From positions 1 to 47,014 of the forward strand of contig NZ_JABFVK010000082.1 of assembly GCF_013362815.1 (NCBI RefSeq): DNA of 47,014 nucleotides. Reading direction: 5' to 3'. This DNA is from Hamadaea sp. Lineage in GTDB: Bacteria; Actinomycetota; Actinomycetes; Mycobacteriales; Micromonosporaceae. This document shows, piece by piece, positions 7,458 through 15,496 of this stretch; within the stretch, counting starts at the first letter, position 1; the number at the start of each line of letters is the position of its first letter. The translations under genes were made by a program, and so were the position numbers. The notes under the pieces were generated by a model, which was not told where the DNA came from, made no database searches, and was given only the letters and a program-made list of their open reading frames with translations.

Positions 7458-8671
7458 CAAGCGTCCCACCGGACCGGCAGGGTGGCGACCGAGCGCACGA
7501 TCATCGTCGGCTTGAAGGCGATGTCGGCGTCGTCCACCGCGATCTCGAAGCCCGGCAGGTTGCGCAGGATTCCCGACAGCGCCTCCTGCAGCTCCATCCG
7601 GGCCAGCTGCGCGCCCAGGCAGTGGTGTACGCCGGCGCCGAACCCGAGGTGGCCGTGCGAATCGCCGCGGTCGAGGTCGAGGCTGTCCGGGTCGGCGAAG
7701 ACCCGCGGATCGCGGTTGGCCGAGGCGAGCGCCGGCAGCACGGCCTGACCGGCCGGGATCGTGACGCCGGACAACTCCACCGGCTCGGTGGTGACCCGCG
7801 CGATGCCGCCGCCACCCGCGCCGAGCTGCGTGAAGCGCATCAACTCTTCGACCGCGGCCGGGACCTGCGACGGATCGGCCTGCAGCGCCGCCCACTGTTC
7901 CGGGTGTGCCCGCAGGGTCAGCAGCATCATCACGATCTGGTTGGCCGTCGTCTCGTGCCCGCCGATGAGCAGCGACACCCCGAGGTTGACCAGTTCGGCC
8001 TCGGACAGCCGATCGCTGTTGTCGCGGGCGTTGATGAGGGCGGTCATCAGGTCGTCGGCCGGATGCCTGCGCTTGTCGGCGATCAATTCGGACAGGTAAC
8101 CCTGCAGACTCTCGAACGCCGCCGAGATGATGGCCGGATCGCGGCTGCGGTCGCCCATCACCGAGTCGGACCAGCCGTGGAACCGGTACTGGTCGGACTC
8201 GGGCACGCCGAGCAACTCACAGATGACGCGTACGGGCAACGCCAGGCTGAAGTTGTCGACCAGGTCGGCGGGCTGGGGCAGCTTCCGCAGCGCGAGTAGC
8301 AGGTCGTCGACGATGGACACGACTTGGGGCCGCAGTTGCTCGACCCGGCGGGCGGTGAACGCACCGGCGACGAGCCGCCGCAACCGGGTGTGCTCGGGCG
8401 GGTCCAAACCGATGATGGACTCGCTCGCCAACCGGCCCAGTCCCGACTCGACGTTGCCCGCGACGGCCTGCGCCCGGGAGAACCGCGGATCGGTGAGCAC
8501 CTGGCGTACGTCGGAGTGCCGGGTGACGAGCCAGGCGGTGGCGCCGTCGGGGAAGACGATCGGCGCCACCGGCTGCTCTTCGCGCAGCTCGCCCAGCTCG
8601 GGCGACGGATGGTAGAGCGACGGCGGCTCGGCGAACGGAAACGAGACAGGCGACCGGTCGGCCATGGTCAT
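7457..8671 (-). CDS. Cytochrome P450 (bacterial class I type)
   Basis: 404 residues from the ATG at 8671. The GTG one codon upstream (8674) is less likely because GAGGGG is spaced 6 nt from the ATG. Counting from the GTG codon, the I-helix oxygen-activating motif GGHETT is at 238-243, the K-helix ExxR is Glu277-Arg280, and the heme loop GFGAGVHHCLGAQLAR has Cys352 as the axial ligand. No membrane anchor is present, so it is a soluble monooxygenase. Electrons should come from the coupled ferredoxin. It lies downstream of a TipA-type regulator and a methyltransferase, which suggests drug or secondary-metabolite modification; the substrate is unknown. Confidence 0.95.
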   Translation of the reverse strand: MTMADRSPVSFPFAEPPSLYHPSPELGELREEQPVAPIVFPDGATAWLVTRHSDVRQVLTDPRFSRAQAVAGNVESGLGRLASESIIGLDPPEHTRLRRLVAGAFTARRVEQLRPQVVSIVDDLLLALRKLPQPADLVDNFSLALPVRVICELLGVPESDQYRFHGWSDSVMGDRSRDPAIISAAFESLQGYLSELIADKRRHPADDLMTALINARDNSDRLSEAELVNLGVSLLIGGHETTANQIVMMLLTLRAHPEQWAALQADPSQVPAAVEELMRFTQLGAGGGGIARVTTEPVELSGVTIPAGQAVLPALASANRDPRVFADPDSLDLDRGDSHGHLGFGAGVHHCLGAQLARMELQEALSGILRNLPGFEIAVDDADIAFKPTMIVRSVATLPVRWDA

Positions 8672-8702
8672 CACGACCCCCTCGTGGTGGTTTACCCCGC
8701 CG

Positions 8703-8738
8703 ACGCTAGCAACAAATGCGTCAATTTCTCAATGCGTC
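8703..8738 (-). promoter_or_regulatory. Candidate P450 promoter with an 8-bp direct repeat
   Basis: A -35 TTGAGA (8732-8727) and -10 TAGCGT (8708-8703) are separated by 18 bp, giving transcription from about 8696. Direct repeats AATGCGTC occur on the plus strand at 8715-8722 and 8731-8738, one in the spacer and one over the -35, 16 bp apart, as expected for a regulator site. Confidence 0.45.
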
Positions 8739-8768
8739 CGGCATGAGTGAACCAGGCCCCGGGAAGGG

Positions 8769-9527
8769 TCAGGCTCGCGTGATGGCGTTCGCCACGATCG
8801 CGTCGTGCACGTACTGCGCCAGACCGGGGCGGTGCTGGTCGTAGTTCCGGGTGAACCGCTCGTCGGCCAGGTAGAGCTCGGCGAGACCGGTGTGGATCTC
8901 GTAGGTGCACTCGTAGTAGAACTTCGTGATCTGCTGCCGGTGCTCCTCCGCCAGCGCCATGGCCGCCGCGCTGTCGGCCGGCACGCCGGCGGCGTACGCG
9001 GTGACGAAGCGCTCCAGCAACTCGGCCGACTCCTGCTGGATTCGCTGCCAGTCCTCCTTGGTGTACCGCTTCGTCCGGCGCGCCGACTCGGCGTACGCGT
9101 CGGTGCCGCCCCAGCGCTGCTCGGCCTCCTCGGCGTACTGGTCGGGGTCGAAGTCTCCGAAGACTTCGAACTTCTCCTCGGGAGTGAGGTCGATGCCCAC
9201 CTTCTTAGCCTCCAAGACGTATTCGACCGCCGCCACCATCTCCCGGAGCCGGGCGATCCGGCTGGTCAGCAGCCGGTGCTGCCGGCGCAGATGCTCGTCC
9301 GCGTCCGCGTCCGGGTCGTCGAGGATGACGGCGATCTCCTCCAGGGTGAACCCGAGCTCCCGGTAGAGCAGGATCTGCTGCAGACGGTCCAGGTCGGCGT
9401 CGTCGTAGCGCCGATACCCGGCACTCGTGCGGCCGCCCGGCGTCAGCAGCCCGATCTCGTCGTAGTGGTGCAGCGTGCGTACCGTCACTCCGGCCAGCTC
9501 GGCGACCTTGCCCACGGTGTAGCTCAT
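8769..9527 (-). CDS. TipA-type MerR family regulator
   Basis: 252 residues. The N-terminal MerR winged helix (1-70) is clear: VGKVAELAGVTVRTLHHYD, then GYRRYDDADLDRLQQI. A dimerisation helix covers about 75-115. The C-terminal part (about 125-252), with FGDFDPDQYAEEAEQRWGG, TKEDW and FYYECTYEIHTGLAELY, matches the TipAS antibiotic-binding domain that captures thiopeptides such as thiostrepton. A full-length TipA-like protein should activate its own promoter on drug binding. The operator and promoter lie just upstream at 9551-9581. It is followed by the P450-ferredoxin pair, the most obvious additional targets. Confidence 0.92.
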   Translation of the reverse strand: MSYTVGKVAELAGVTVRTLHHYDEIGLLTPGGRTSAGYRRYDDADLDRLQQILLYRELGFTLEEIAVILDDPDADADEHLRRQHRLLTSRIARLREMVAAVEYVLEAKKVGIDLTPEEKFEVFGDFDPDQYAEEAEQRWGGTDAYAESARRTKRYTKEDWQRIQQESAELLERFVTAYAAGVPADSAAAMALAEEHRQQITKFYYECTYEIHTGLAELYLADERFTRNYDQHRPGLAQYVHDAIVANAITRA

Positions 9528-9550
9528 GGTTTCCCTCTCTCCACCGACCT

Positions 9551-9581
9551 ACAGTGCCGCCTCCCGTTACGTGAGGGTCAA
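9551..9581 (-). promoter_or_regulatory. MerR/TipA-type operator-promoter
   Basis: A -35 TTGACC (9581-9576) is followed at 19-bp spacing by the weak -10 CACTGT (9556-9551). A near-palindrome, CCTCACGTAACGGGAGG on the minus strand (9576-9560), fills the spacer. Overlong spacers carrying a palindrome are the hallmark of MerR-family activated promoters, and TipA-controlled promoters have CTCACGT/ACGTGAG arms. Autoregulation is therefore expected. Confidence 0.7.
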
Positions 9582-9587
9582 GTTCCG

Positions 9588-10400
9588 TTAGAAGTCCACG
9601 ACGATGATCATGGGACGGCGGCGGCTCAGCCCGGGAACGCTCTTCAGCCGCGGCGCGAGCCAGCCCGCCAGCCCCCGGCCGACCCGGGGCTGAACCTCAC
9701 GGACGCTGGAGATCCCCGGCGACAGCGCCCGCAACCGGGGCAGATCCCGCGGGGTGACGAACCAGTGCAGCGGCGGCGGCTCGAACGCGCTGCGGCCGCG
9801 TACGTGCCGCACGACCTGCTGATCGATCGCCGGGGTGATCGCGTCGAAGATCATCCGACCGCCGGGAAACCGCTCGGCGAGGGTGGCGATGAGTCCTTCG
9901 GCCTCGGCGGGCTGCAGGTACATCAGCAGGCCTTGGGCCGTGACGAGTACGCCGCGCGCCGGATCGGCCTCGGCCAGCCACGCCGGATCGAGCGCGGAAC
10001 CGGCCCACAGGTGCTGCCGGTCCTCCTGCGGCAGCAGCCGCCGGCGCAGCTCGACCATCGGCGGCAGGTCCACGGTCAGCCAGCGCACCTGCGGGTCGCC
10101 GACCCGCCAATAGGTGGTCTCCAGGCCCTCGCCCAGCGCGACGACCTGCCCGCCGGGGTGCTCACCGAGGAACCGGCGCACCTCGTCGTCGAAGGTCCGC
10201 GCCCGCAACGCCATGATCTGCGGCTGCACCGGGAAGCCCGCGCCGAACCGGGCCTCGAACGGATAGTCGAACTGCTCGATCAGATGCACCGCCATCGGGT
10301 CGGGCAGCACGGTGTCCGGCCGACGGGCCTCGCGTACGCGGTGATAGAGCGTCCACAACGCGGTCTCCGGCACACCGCTCAGGCCCGGGTCGATCCCCAT
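9588..10400 (-). CDS. Leucine carboxyl methyltransferase-type O-methyltransferase (TcmP-like)
   Basis: 270 residues of the class I SAM-dependent methyltransferase fold, in the PPM1/TcmP subgroup. SAM motif I is VVALGEGLETTYWR (86-99), an acidic strand follows (WLTVDLPP), and VLVTAQGLLMYL is the conserved motif after the third strand. Members methylate carboxyl or hydroxyl groups of small molecules, often polyketides. The ATG at 10400 has TACGAT (10412-10407) 6 nt upstream, a leaderless -10 hexamer. It is divergent from the Nudix-GNAT gene, with only 58 bp between starts, and lies upstream of the TipA-type regulator on the same strand. Confidence 0.87.
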   Translation of the reverse strand: MGIDPGLSGVPETALWTLYHRVREARRPDTVLPDPMAVHLIEQFDYPFEARFGAGFPVQPQIMALRARTFDDEVRRFLGEHPGGQVVALGEGLETTYWRVGDPQVRWLTVDLPPMVELRRRLLPQEDRQHLWAGSALDPAWLAEADPARGVLVTAQGLLMYLQPAEAEGLIATLAERFPGGRMIFDAITPAIDQQVVRHVRGRSAFEPPPLHWFVTPRDLPRLRALSPGISSVREVQPRVGRGLAGWLAPRLKSVPGLSRRRPMIIVVDF

Positions 10401-10458
10401 GATCGAATCGTATCGGCGCGAGGCCCGCTACAGATGCACCGACCGGTAGGGTCGTCAG

Positions 10459-11433
10459 GTGACCGAAGAGACGGATGTCGCGCCAGAGCCGGAACTCGAG
10501 ACCACCTGGGACGGGCTACCGATCGCCCCGGACAATCCGCGCGGCTCCGGCGTGGTGGTGCGCCGGTCCACCCCGGACGGGCCGGAGTTCCTGCTGCTGC
10601 ATCGTATGCACGAAGGCCCCGACTACGAGGGCGACTGGGCGTGGACCTCACCGTCCGGCGCCCGGCACCCCGGCGAACCCGTGCTCACCGGCGCGCTCCG
10701 GGAACTCGCCGAAGAGGCGGGCCTCGAAGGTCTCGACGTACGCCCGGTCGACCTGTCCGGCGGCTGGGCCGTGTTCGCCGCCGAGGCCGATGCGGCCGCC
10801 GACGTCGTCATGGTGGATCCCGAGCACGACCGATTCGAGTGGCTGCCTCGCGAGGTCGCGCTGGCCCGGCTCGCGCCGGAGTCGGTCGCCGACAACTTCC
10901 GGCGCGGGTCCGGCGTACCGCTGCCCCGGATCGCCTTCCGGCCCTTGGCGCGGACGGACTTCCCCACCCTGCTCGGCTGGCTCGGCGAACCGCACGTCGC
11001 CCGGTGGTGGCGGCACCGGCCCGAGAACCTCGACTCCATCGAGCGCAAATACGGACCCCGCGTCGACGGCAACAGCCCGGTACGCGTACACGTGCTGCTC
11101 GTCGACGGCGTCCCGGCCGGGATCTTCCAGGATTACCGCACCGCCGACTATCCGGCGTACGCCGCCGCAGTCGCCGATTCCGAGGCGATCGCGATCGACT
11201 ACCTCATCGGCGATCCCGGGCTCGTCGGGCGCGGCATCGGCCCGCAGGCGATCTGGGCGTACGCCCGCGACGTGGCCCCGGCCGCGCCCCGCGTGGTCGC
11301 CTCACCGGACGAGACCAACGAAGCGTCGATCCGGGCCCTACTCAAGGCCGGTTTCCGGTACGAACGTGACGCCGCGGTCGAGGACCGGACCGAGGCCGTC
11401 TGCGTCCTCGACCGGGCCCGCGTCTTCGGATAA
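10459..11433 (+). CDS. Nudix hydrolase-GNAT acetyltransferase fusion
   Basis: A 324-residue two-domain protein. Residues about 25-155 form a Nudix hydrolase with a perfect box: Gly67, Glu73 and RELAEEAGL at 81-89. Residues about 170-324 form a GNAT domain resembling aminoglycoside 6'-acetyltransferases: WRHRPENLDSIERKYGP, the IDYLIGDPGLVGRGIGPQAI acetyl-CoA loop, and a C-terminal N-x-x-S-x-x-x-L-x-K-A-GF block. The fusion suggests the Nudix part clears or prepares a nucleotide-linked substrate related to the acetylation, but no substrate is evident. The GTG start has TAGGGT (10447-10452) 6 nt before it, so the transcript is probably leaderless. The gene converges on the dehydratase. Confidence 0.87.
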   Translation: MTEETDVAPEPELETTWDGLPIAPDNPRGSGVVVRRSTPDGPEFLLLHRMHEGPDYEGDWAWTSPSGARHPGEPVLTGALRELAEEAGLEGLDVRPVDLSGGWAVFAAEADAAADVVMVDPEHDRFEWLPREVALARLAPESVADNFRRGSGVPLPRIAFRPLARTDFPTLLGWLGEPHVARWWRHRPENLDSIERKYGPRVDGNSPVRVHVLLVDGVPAGIFQDYRTADYPAYAAAVADSEAIAIDYLIGDPGLVGRGIGPQAIWAYARDVAPAAPRVVASPDETNEASIRALLKAGFRYERDAAVEDRTEAVCVLDRARVFG

Positions 11434-11455
11434 GGCCGCCGGCCCGCGCTTTCGG

Positions 11456-12370
11456 TCAGAGGTCGCCGGGATCGGTGTTGGCCCCGCACACGACGACCGC
11501 CACTCGTTCGCCGTCGGCGGGCCGATAAGCGGTCAGCCCGGCGTACGCGGCGGCGGCGCCCGGCTCGGCGACGATCCGCCACTCGTCCCACAACCGCTGC
11601 CGGGCGTCCCGGATGGCCGCGTCCTCGACCAGTACGCTCACCAGCCCGGTGTGCGCTGCGACGGCGTACGCGATCGCACCGGCGCGCCGCGCACCGAGGG
11701 AGTCGGCGGCGTACCCACCGACCTCGACGTCCACCGGGCCACCCCGATCGAGCGCCGTATGCAGAGTCGGCGCGGCGACCGGTTCGACGGCGACGACGCG
11801 TAGCGGTGTGTCGGCGAGGGCGGCCGCGATGCCGCCGACGAGCCCGCCCCCGCCGACCGCCACGAGCACGGTGTCCACCGGCGCGGCCGCGTCCTCGAGC
11901 AGTTCGAGCGCGATCGTTCCCGCGCCGGCCACCATCTCGCGCTGGTCGTACGCATGACAGACGAACGCGCCGGTCTGCGCGGCGCGGTCGGTGGAGGCGG
12001 CCAGCGCGTGGCTGTATTCGCTGCCGGTCTGCACGACCGTCGCGCCGAGCGACTGGAGCCGCTTGACCTTGACGGCCGGCGCAGTGGCTGGAACGTGGAT
12101 CTCGGCCGGCACGCCGACCTGGGCGGCGGCCCACGCGACGGCCAGCCCGGCGTTGCCGCCCGACGCCGCGATCACCCCGGCCGGGCCGAGATCGCCTCGT
12201 TCGGCGGCGGCGAGCACGTTGTTGAGCGCTCCCCGGGCTTTGAACGAACCCGTGTGCTGGAGGTATTCGAGCTTGAAGACCAGGTCGGGAGCCGCCTCGA
12301 AGACCGGCGTACGCCGGATCCGGCCCTCGATGCGATGCCGGGCGGCGGTGATGTCCGCAAAACTGATCAT
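11456..12370 (-). CDS. PLP-dependent threonine/serine dehydratase-like protein
   Basis: 304 residues of PLP fold type II. The Schiff-base Lys44 lies in HTGSFKARGA. The PLP-phosphate loop is GGGGLVGG (172-179), and the substrate carboxylate loop is ASGGNAG (69-75). There is no C-terminal ACT regulatory domain, so it resembles catabolic threonine dehydratase, serine racemase and related enzymes. It should convert threonine or serine to 2-oxo acids and ammonia, though ectoine-utilisation or hydroxyaspartate dehydratases are alternatives. The ATG at 12370 has TACCCT (12382-12377) 6 nt upstream, a leaderless -10 hexamer, and a large inverted repeat lies just beyond. Confidence 0.87.
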   Translation of the reverse strand: MISFADITAARHRIEGRIRRTPVFEAAPDLVFKLEYLQHTGSFKARGALNNVLAAAERGDLGPAGVIAASGGNAGLAVAWAAAQVGVPAEIHVPATAPAVKVKRLQSLGATVVQTGSEYSHALAASTDRAAQTGAFVCHAYDQREMVAGAGTIALELLEDAAAPVDTVLVAVGGGGLVGGIAAALADTPLRVVAVEPVAAPTLHTALDRGGPVDVEVGGYAADSLGARRAGAIAYAVAAHTGLVSVLVEDAAIRDARQRLWDEWRIVAEPGAAAAYAGLTAYRPADGERVAVVVCGANTDPGDL

Positions 12371-12392
12371 GCGACCAGGGTAGGCGGCTCCC

Positions 12393-12470
12393 CGCTTCGC
12401 GCCGGATCAGGGTTCCCGGTCGTATCCTGGCCAAGATTCGACCGGGAACCCTGATCCGGCGCCAGAAGCG
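12393..12470. terminator. Large perfect hairpin after the chitinase gene
   Basis: The 24-bp arms at 12399-12422 and 12439-12462 are fully complementary around a 16-nt loop. After a 2-nt bulge, six more pairs (CGCTTC 12393-12398 with GAAGCG 12465-12470) extend the stem to 30 bp. The hairpin lies 14 bp after the chitinase stop and within 20 bp of the dehydratase -10 hexamer. It most probably ends chitinase transcription. It also overlaps where the dehydratase -35 would be, so it could influence that promoter. Confidence 0.75.
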
Positions 12471-12484
12471 ACAGCCCGAAAGCC

Positions 12485-14761
12485 TCAGAGGCCGGAGCTC
12501 ACCGCCGTGATCAGCGTCCCGGACGCGGTGTCGCCCGACATCTCCCAGATCATCGTGCCGAGCAGGCCCTTGCTCTTCAGCCAGGCCATCTTCTGCCCGA
12601 TCGACCAGGTGTCGTCGAACGACCACCACTGCCCGTTGGCCCCGGTGTAGCAGTACGTCGAGATCGACTGCGGGTCGTGGTAGACCGTGCAGCCGGGCAC
12701 GCTCGCGATCAGGTTCGAGTAGCCGCGCGTACCGGCTTCCTCGGCGAACTGGCCCGGAGCGGCCCCGGTGGCCGACTGCCACTCGCCGTTGACCCCGCCG
12801 GCCGCCACGCCCTGCCAGCCCCGGCCGTAGAACGGCAGGCCGAAGGTGAGCTTGCGCGGGCTGACCCCGGCGTCGAGGTAGCTCTGGATCGCCAGGTTCA
12901 CGCTGAACTCGAAGGCGTACGGGTCCTGTGTGTCGCGGTAGAGGTTGGCCTGGTGGCCGGTGCGGTTCGGCTCCCACGAGTTGTCCGAGCCGGCTCCGTG
13001 GAAGTCGTAGCCCTGCACGTTGGCGAAGTCCAGCGAGCTGAACACCCCGGTCGGGCTGATGTCCCAGCCCGCCGCGATCTTCGCCGGGTCCGCCGGGGTG
13101 AAGGCGGTGAGCAGGTACCGCTTGCCGGTGGTCACGGTCAGCGCGTCCATCTGCCGCCGGAACTCCGCCAGCAGCAGCGTGTTGTTCGCCTTGTCCGCGG
13201 GGCTCACGTGATTGCCCGCGTGGCCCTCCGCGCCGGGCCACTCCCAGTCCAGGTCGATGCCGTCGAAGATGCCGGCCGCGGTGCCCGGGCCGCCTGCCCC
13301 GTTGTACGCGGGCAGATTGCCCTTGAGGTAGATGTCCAGACAGGACTGGACGAACTTCTGCCGGCTCGCCGCGGTCGCAGCGACGTCGGAGAAGTACTTG
13401 GAGTATGTCCAGCCGCCGATCGAGATGAGCACCTTGAGGTTCGGGTACTTCGACTTGAGCTTCTTGAGCTGGTTGAAGTTGCCGCGCAACGGTTCCCAGC
13501 CGGTGTCGGCGACCCCGTCGACCGACTGCGCGGCCGACATCGGGCGGCCGTAGTCGGCGTCCGCGTCACCCGCGCCGGTGCCCTGGTCGGGATCCTGCGG
13601 GTTGCTCGTCACGCCCTTGGTGACGCCCTGCAGGCAGGTGAGGTTCACCGGGTCGATGTTGGCGAACGCGTAGTTGATGTGGGTCAGCTTCGCCGCCGAG
13701 CCACTGGTGTCGAGGTTGCGGACGAAGTACTGACGTCCATAGATGCCCCATTGGACGAAGTAGCCGACCTTGGCGTACTGGCCGGAGCCGATCACGTCGT
13801 CCGTCGTGACGCTCACGGAGTTGCTCGCCGCCGACACGTTGTCGTAGGTGTCGCGCGCCTTCACCGTGAACGCGTACGCCGTCAGCGGGGACAGCCCGGA
13901 CACGGTGGCGCTCGTGCCGGTGACGCTGGCCCGGAGGGTGGTCCCGGTGTAGACGTCGTACCCGGCGATCCCGCTGGCGTCCGTGCTGCCGGTCCAGGCC
14001 AGGCTCACCGTCGTCGAACTCTTCGCGGTCGAGCGCAGCCCGCTCGGCGCTGTCGGCGCGGTGGTGTCGTCGGCCGGGTTCAGCGTCGTCACGCTCACCG
14101 GCGTACTGGCCGCCGACAGATTCCCCCGGGTGTCCTTCGCCCGGACACTGAGCGAATAGGCGGTGTTCGGGGTCAGCCCGGTCACGACCGCGCTGGTGGT
14201 GGTGCTGGAAGCGACGACCGTCGTCCCCGACAGCACGTCATAGCCCGCGATCGGGAAGTCCGTCGCGGCCGCGGCGGTCCAGGACAGCGACGCCGTCTTG
14301 GTGGTACGCCCGGTGACGGTCAGGCCAGTGGGCGTACCGGGGGCGCGGTCGGCGCTGCCGTCGCACTTGTTGCCGTTGATCCGGCAGTTCAGCGGAGCCG
14401 CCCCCGACCCGTACGCGATCCACCAGGGGCTGTAGGGCTCGGTCGTCGCCCCGGCGGCGACCGTCCCGTTGTAGTGCGCGTTGACGATGGTCACGTGCGA
14501 ACCGGACTGGCTCGCGACTCCGTTGTAGACGTTGCCCAGGGTGGCTCCGGACGGCAGATCGAACTCCAGCGACCAGCCGGTGATCGCCGCCGCCGTGGGA
14601 TTGGCGACGACGTACTTGTCGAGATACCAGGAACCGTTGTTCGCCGCCGAGAAGGTGGCGGTCAGCCCGGCTGCGGCGTACGCGGCGGGCGCGGCCGCGA
14701 GCAGCGTGGTCGCCACGATTCCCGCGGTGAGCAGCGCGCCCATCAGGCGTCTGGTGCGCAT
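12485..14761 (-). CDS. Secreted modular chitinase (CBM2-FN3-FN3-GH18)
   Basis: 758 residues. A Sec signal peptide (MRTRR, a hydrophobic core, then APAAYA) is cleaved near residue 29. A CBM2-type carbohydrate-binding module covers about 30-135, with cysteines at 126 and 133. Two fibronectin type III domains lie at about 143-228 and 237-321. A GH18 catalytic domain runs from about 328 to the end, with DGIDLDWE at 500-507 and Glu507 as the acid. ISIGGWTYS and the C-terminal GTMIWEMSGDT are typical GH18 blocks. The enzyme should bind and cut chitin outside the cell. GAGGAGGG (14772-14765) fixes the ATG at 14761, and the gene has its own promoter with an operator-like palindrome. Confidence 0.96.
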   Translation of the reverse strand: MRTRRLMGALLTAGIVATTLLAAAPAAYAAAGLTATFSAANNGSWYLDKYVVANPTAAAITGWSLEFDLPSGATLGNVYNGVASQSGSHVTIVNAHYNGTVAAGATTEPYSPWWIAYGSGAAPLNCRINGNKCDGSADRAPGTPTGLTVTGRTTKTASLSWTAAAATDFPIAGYDVLSGTTVVASSTTTSAVVTGLTPNTAYSLSVRAKDTRGNLSAASTPVSVTTLNPADDTTAPTAPSGLRSTAKSSTTVSLAWTGSTDASGIAGYDVYTGTTLRASVTGTSATVSGLSPLTAYAFTVKARDTYDNVSAASNSVSVTTDDVIGSGQYAKVGYFVQWGIYGRQYFVRNLDTSGSAAKLTHINYAFANIDPVNLTCLQGVTKGVTSNPQDPDQGTGAGDADADYGRPMSAAQSVDGVADTGWEPLRGNFNQLKKLKSKYPNLKVLISIGGWTYSKYFSDVAATAASRQKFVQSCLDIYLKGNLPAYNGAGGPGTAAGIFDGIDLDWEWPGAEGHAGNHVSPADKANNTLLLAEFRRQMDALTVTTGKRYLLTAFTPADPAKIAAGWDISPTGVFSSLDFANVQGYDFHGAGSDNSWEPNRTGHQANLYRDTQDPYAFEFSVNLAIQSYLDAGVSPRKLTFGLPFYGRGWQGVAAGGVNGEWQSATGAAPGQFAEEAGTRGYSNLIASVPGCTVYHDPQSISTYCYTGANGQWWSFDDTWSIGQKMAWLKSKGLLGTMIWEMSGDTASGTLITAVSSGL

Positions 14762-14781
14762 GAGCCCTCCTCAATATTTTT

Positions 14782-14826
14782 AGGAAACTTTCCTGAATAT
14801 TTAAGGCTGGACCGCGCCCGCGTCAA
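14782..14826 (-). promoter_or_regulatory. Chitinase promoter with operator at the start site
   Basis: On the minus strand, -35 TTGACG (14826-14821), a 17-bp spacer and -10 TAAATA (14803-14798) form a near-consensus vegetative promoter with a start near 14791. The palindrome AGGAAA-C-TTTCCT (14782-14794) covers that start site, the classic position for repression. From memory it resembles the AGGAAA-N-TTTCCT palindromes described for chitosanase control by ROK-type repressors; the resemblance has to be verified. Confidence 0.75.
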
Positions 14827-14832
14827 TGCCAC

Positions 14833-14848
14833 ATTCAGATTTCTGAAT
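14833..14848. promoter_or_regulatory. Second palindrome upstream of the chitinase promoter
   Basis: ATTCAGA-TT-TCTGAAT is a perfect 7-2-7 inverted repeat just upstream of the -35, in the position of an activator or second repressor site. It is notably AT-rich for this genome. The rest of 14849-15021 shows no gene. Confidence 0.5.
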
Positions 14849-15033
14849 AAGTTGCGCGAGACAACGTCCAGCGGGGAGGCGGCTCATGGGCTCTGGCCGG
14901 CGTCAAGGCTGGGCCTGCCGCGCTCGTCTTACTTCGAATGAGCTGCCCGCTTTGATGGCAACGGGCAGTCTCAGCGGCGGCGCGAGACACCTGCGATTCG
15001 TTCACGATCTGGCGGTGTCGATAACCTGCGGCC

Positions 15034-15339
15034 ATGTATCTGTTCGTTCTCGACATCGATGGGGTGGTCGTCGCGACGACGTACCTGAATGTGATCCCGA
15101 ACCTCACTCGGGCCGCGTCGCCGTACGCCGTGATAGAGAACGTCGTGGTTGACGAGACGCTGCGGGGCACAGGCCTGGGCAAGCGGATCATGGCTGACAC
15201 GCTCCAAGCCGCATGGGACGTGGGCTGCTACAAAGCAATGCTGATGACGGGCTCGCGCAAGCCTGCTGCACACGCGTTCTACAGGGCGTGCGGTTTCTCG
15301 CCGGACGCCAAGACGGCGTACCTCGCTCGACCATCGTGA
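15034..15339 (+). CDS. Short GNAT-like acetyltransferase, possibly N-terminally reduced
   Basis: 101 residues covering only the central and C-terminal GNAT strands. The acetyl-CoA loop region is VIENVVVDETLRGTGLGKRI, and the end AAHAFYRACGFSPDAKTAYL is typical. Family members usually have about 40-50 further residues at the N-terminus, and none are encoded upstream in any frame I can join. TAACCT (15022-15027) lies 6 nt before the ATG, so transcription exactly at this start is plausible and the short form may be real. Alternatively it is a decayed gene with a re-created start. Its base composition is slightly lower in GC than that of its neighbours. Confidence 0.65.
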   Translation: MYLFVLDIDGVVVATTYLNVIPNLTRAASPYAVIENVVVDETLRGTGLGKRIMADTLQAAWDVGCYKAMLMTGSRKPAAHAFYRACGFSPDAKTAYLARPS

Positions 15340-15496
15340 CGCCGCACCAGATCAGCACCTCGCTCGTGAGGCTCGGTAGACAAGCGGGAAAGGAAAGCTG
15401 ACGACCGGCAACATCGCAGTCGCCTGGCGGGCCGGGCACACGATCGCGGCGCCGCTGCCGAACCGTGGGGCGAACGGCGAATTAGTCCGCGCAGCG

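Noticed and set aside
6335-10400. A full secondary-metabolite biosynthetic cluster
   Set aside because: No scaffold-building enzyme (PKS, NRPS, terpene synthase, RiPP precursor) is present; only tailoring-type enzymes and a regulator are seen.
8805-11369. An 854-codon plus-strand open frame
   Set aside because: It runs antisense through the TipA and methyltransferase genes and out of frame through the Nudix-GNAT gene; its composition is that of a shadow.
11199-13241. A 680-codon minus-strand open frame over the dehydratase and chitinase region
   Set aside because: Very Arg/Gly-rich with no domain, and it runs through the 30-bp hairpin; the chitinase and dehydratase frames are clearly the real ones.
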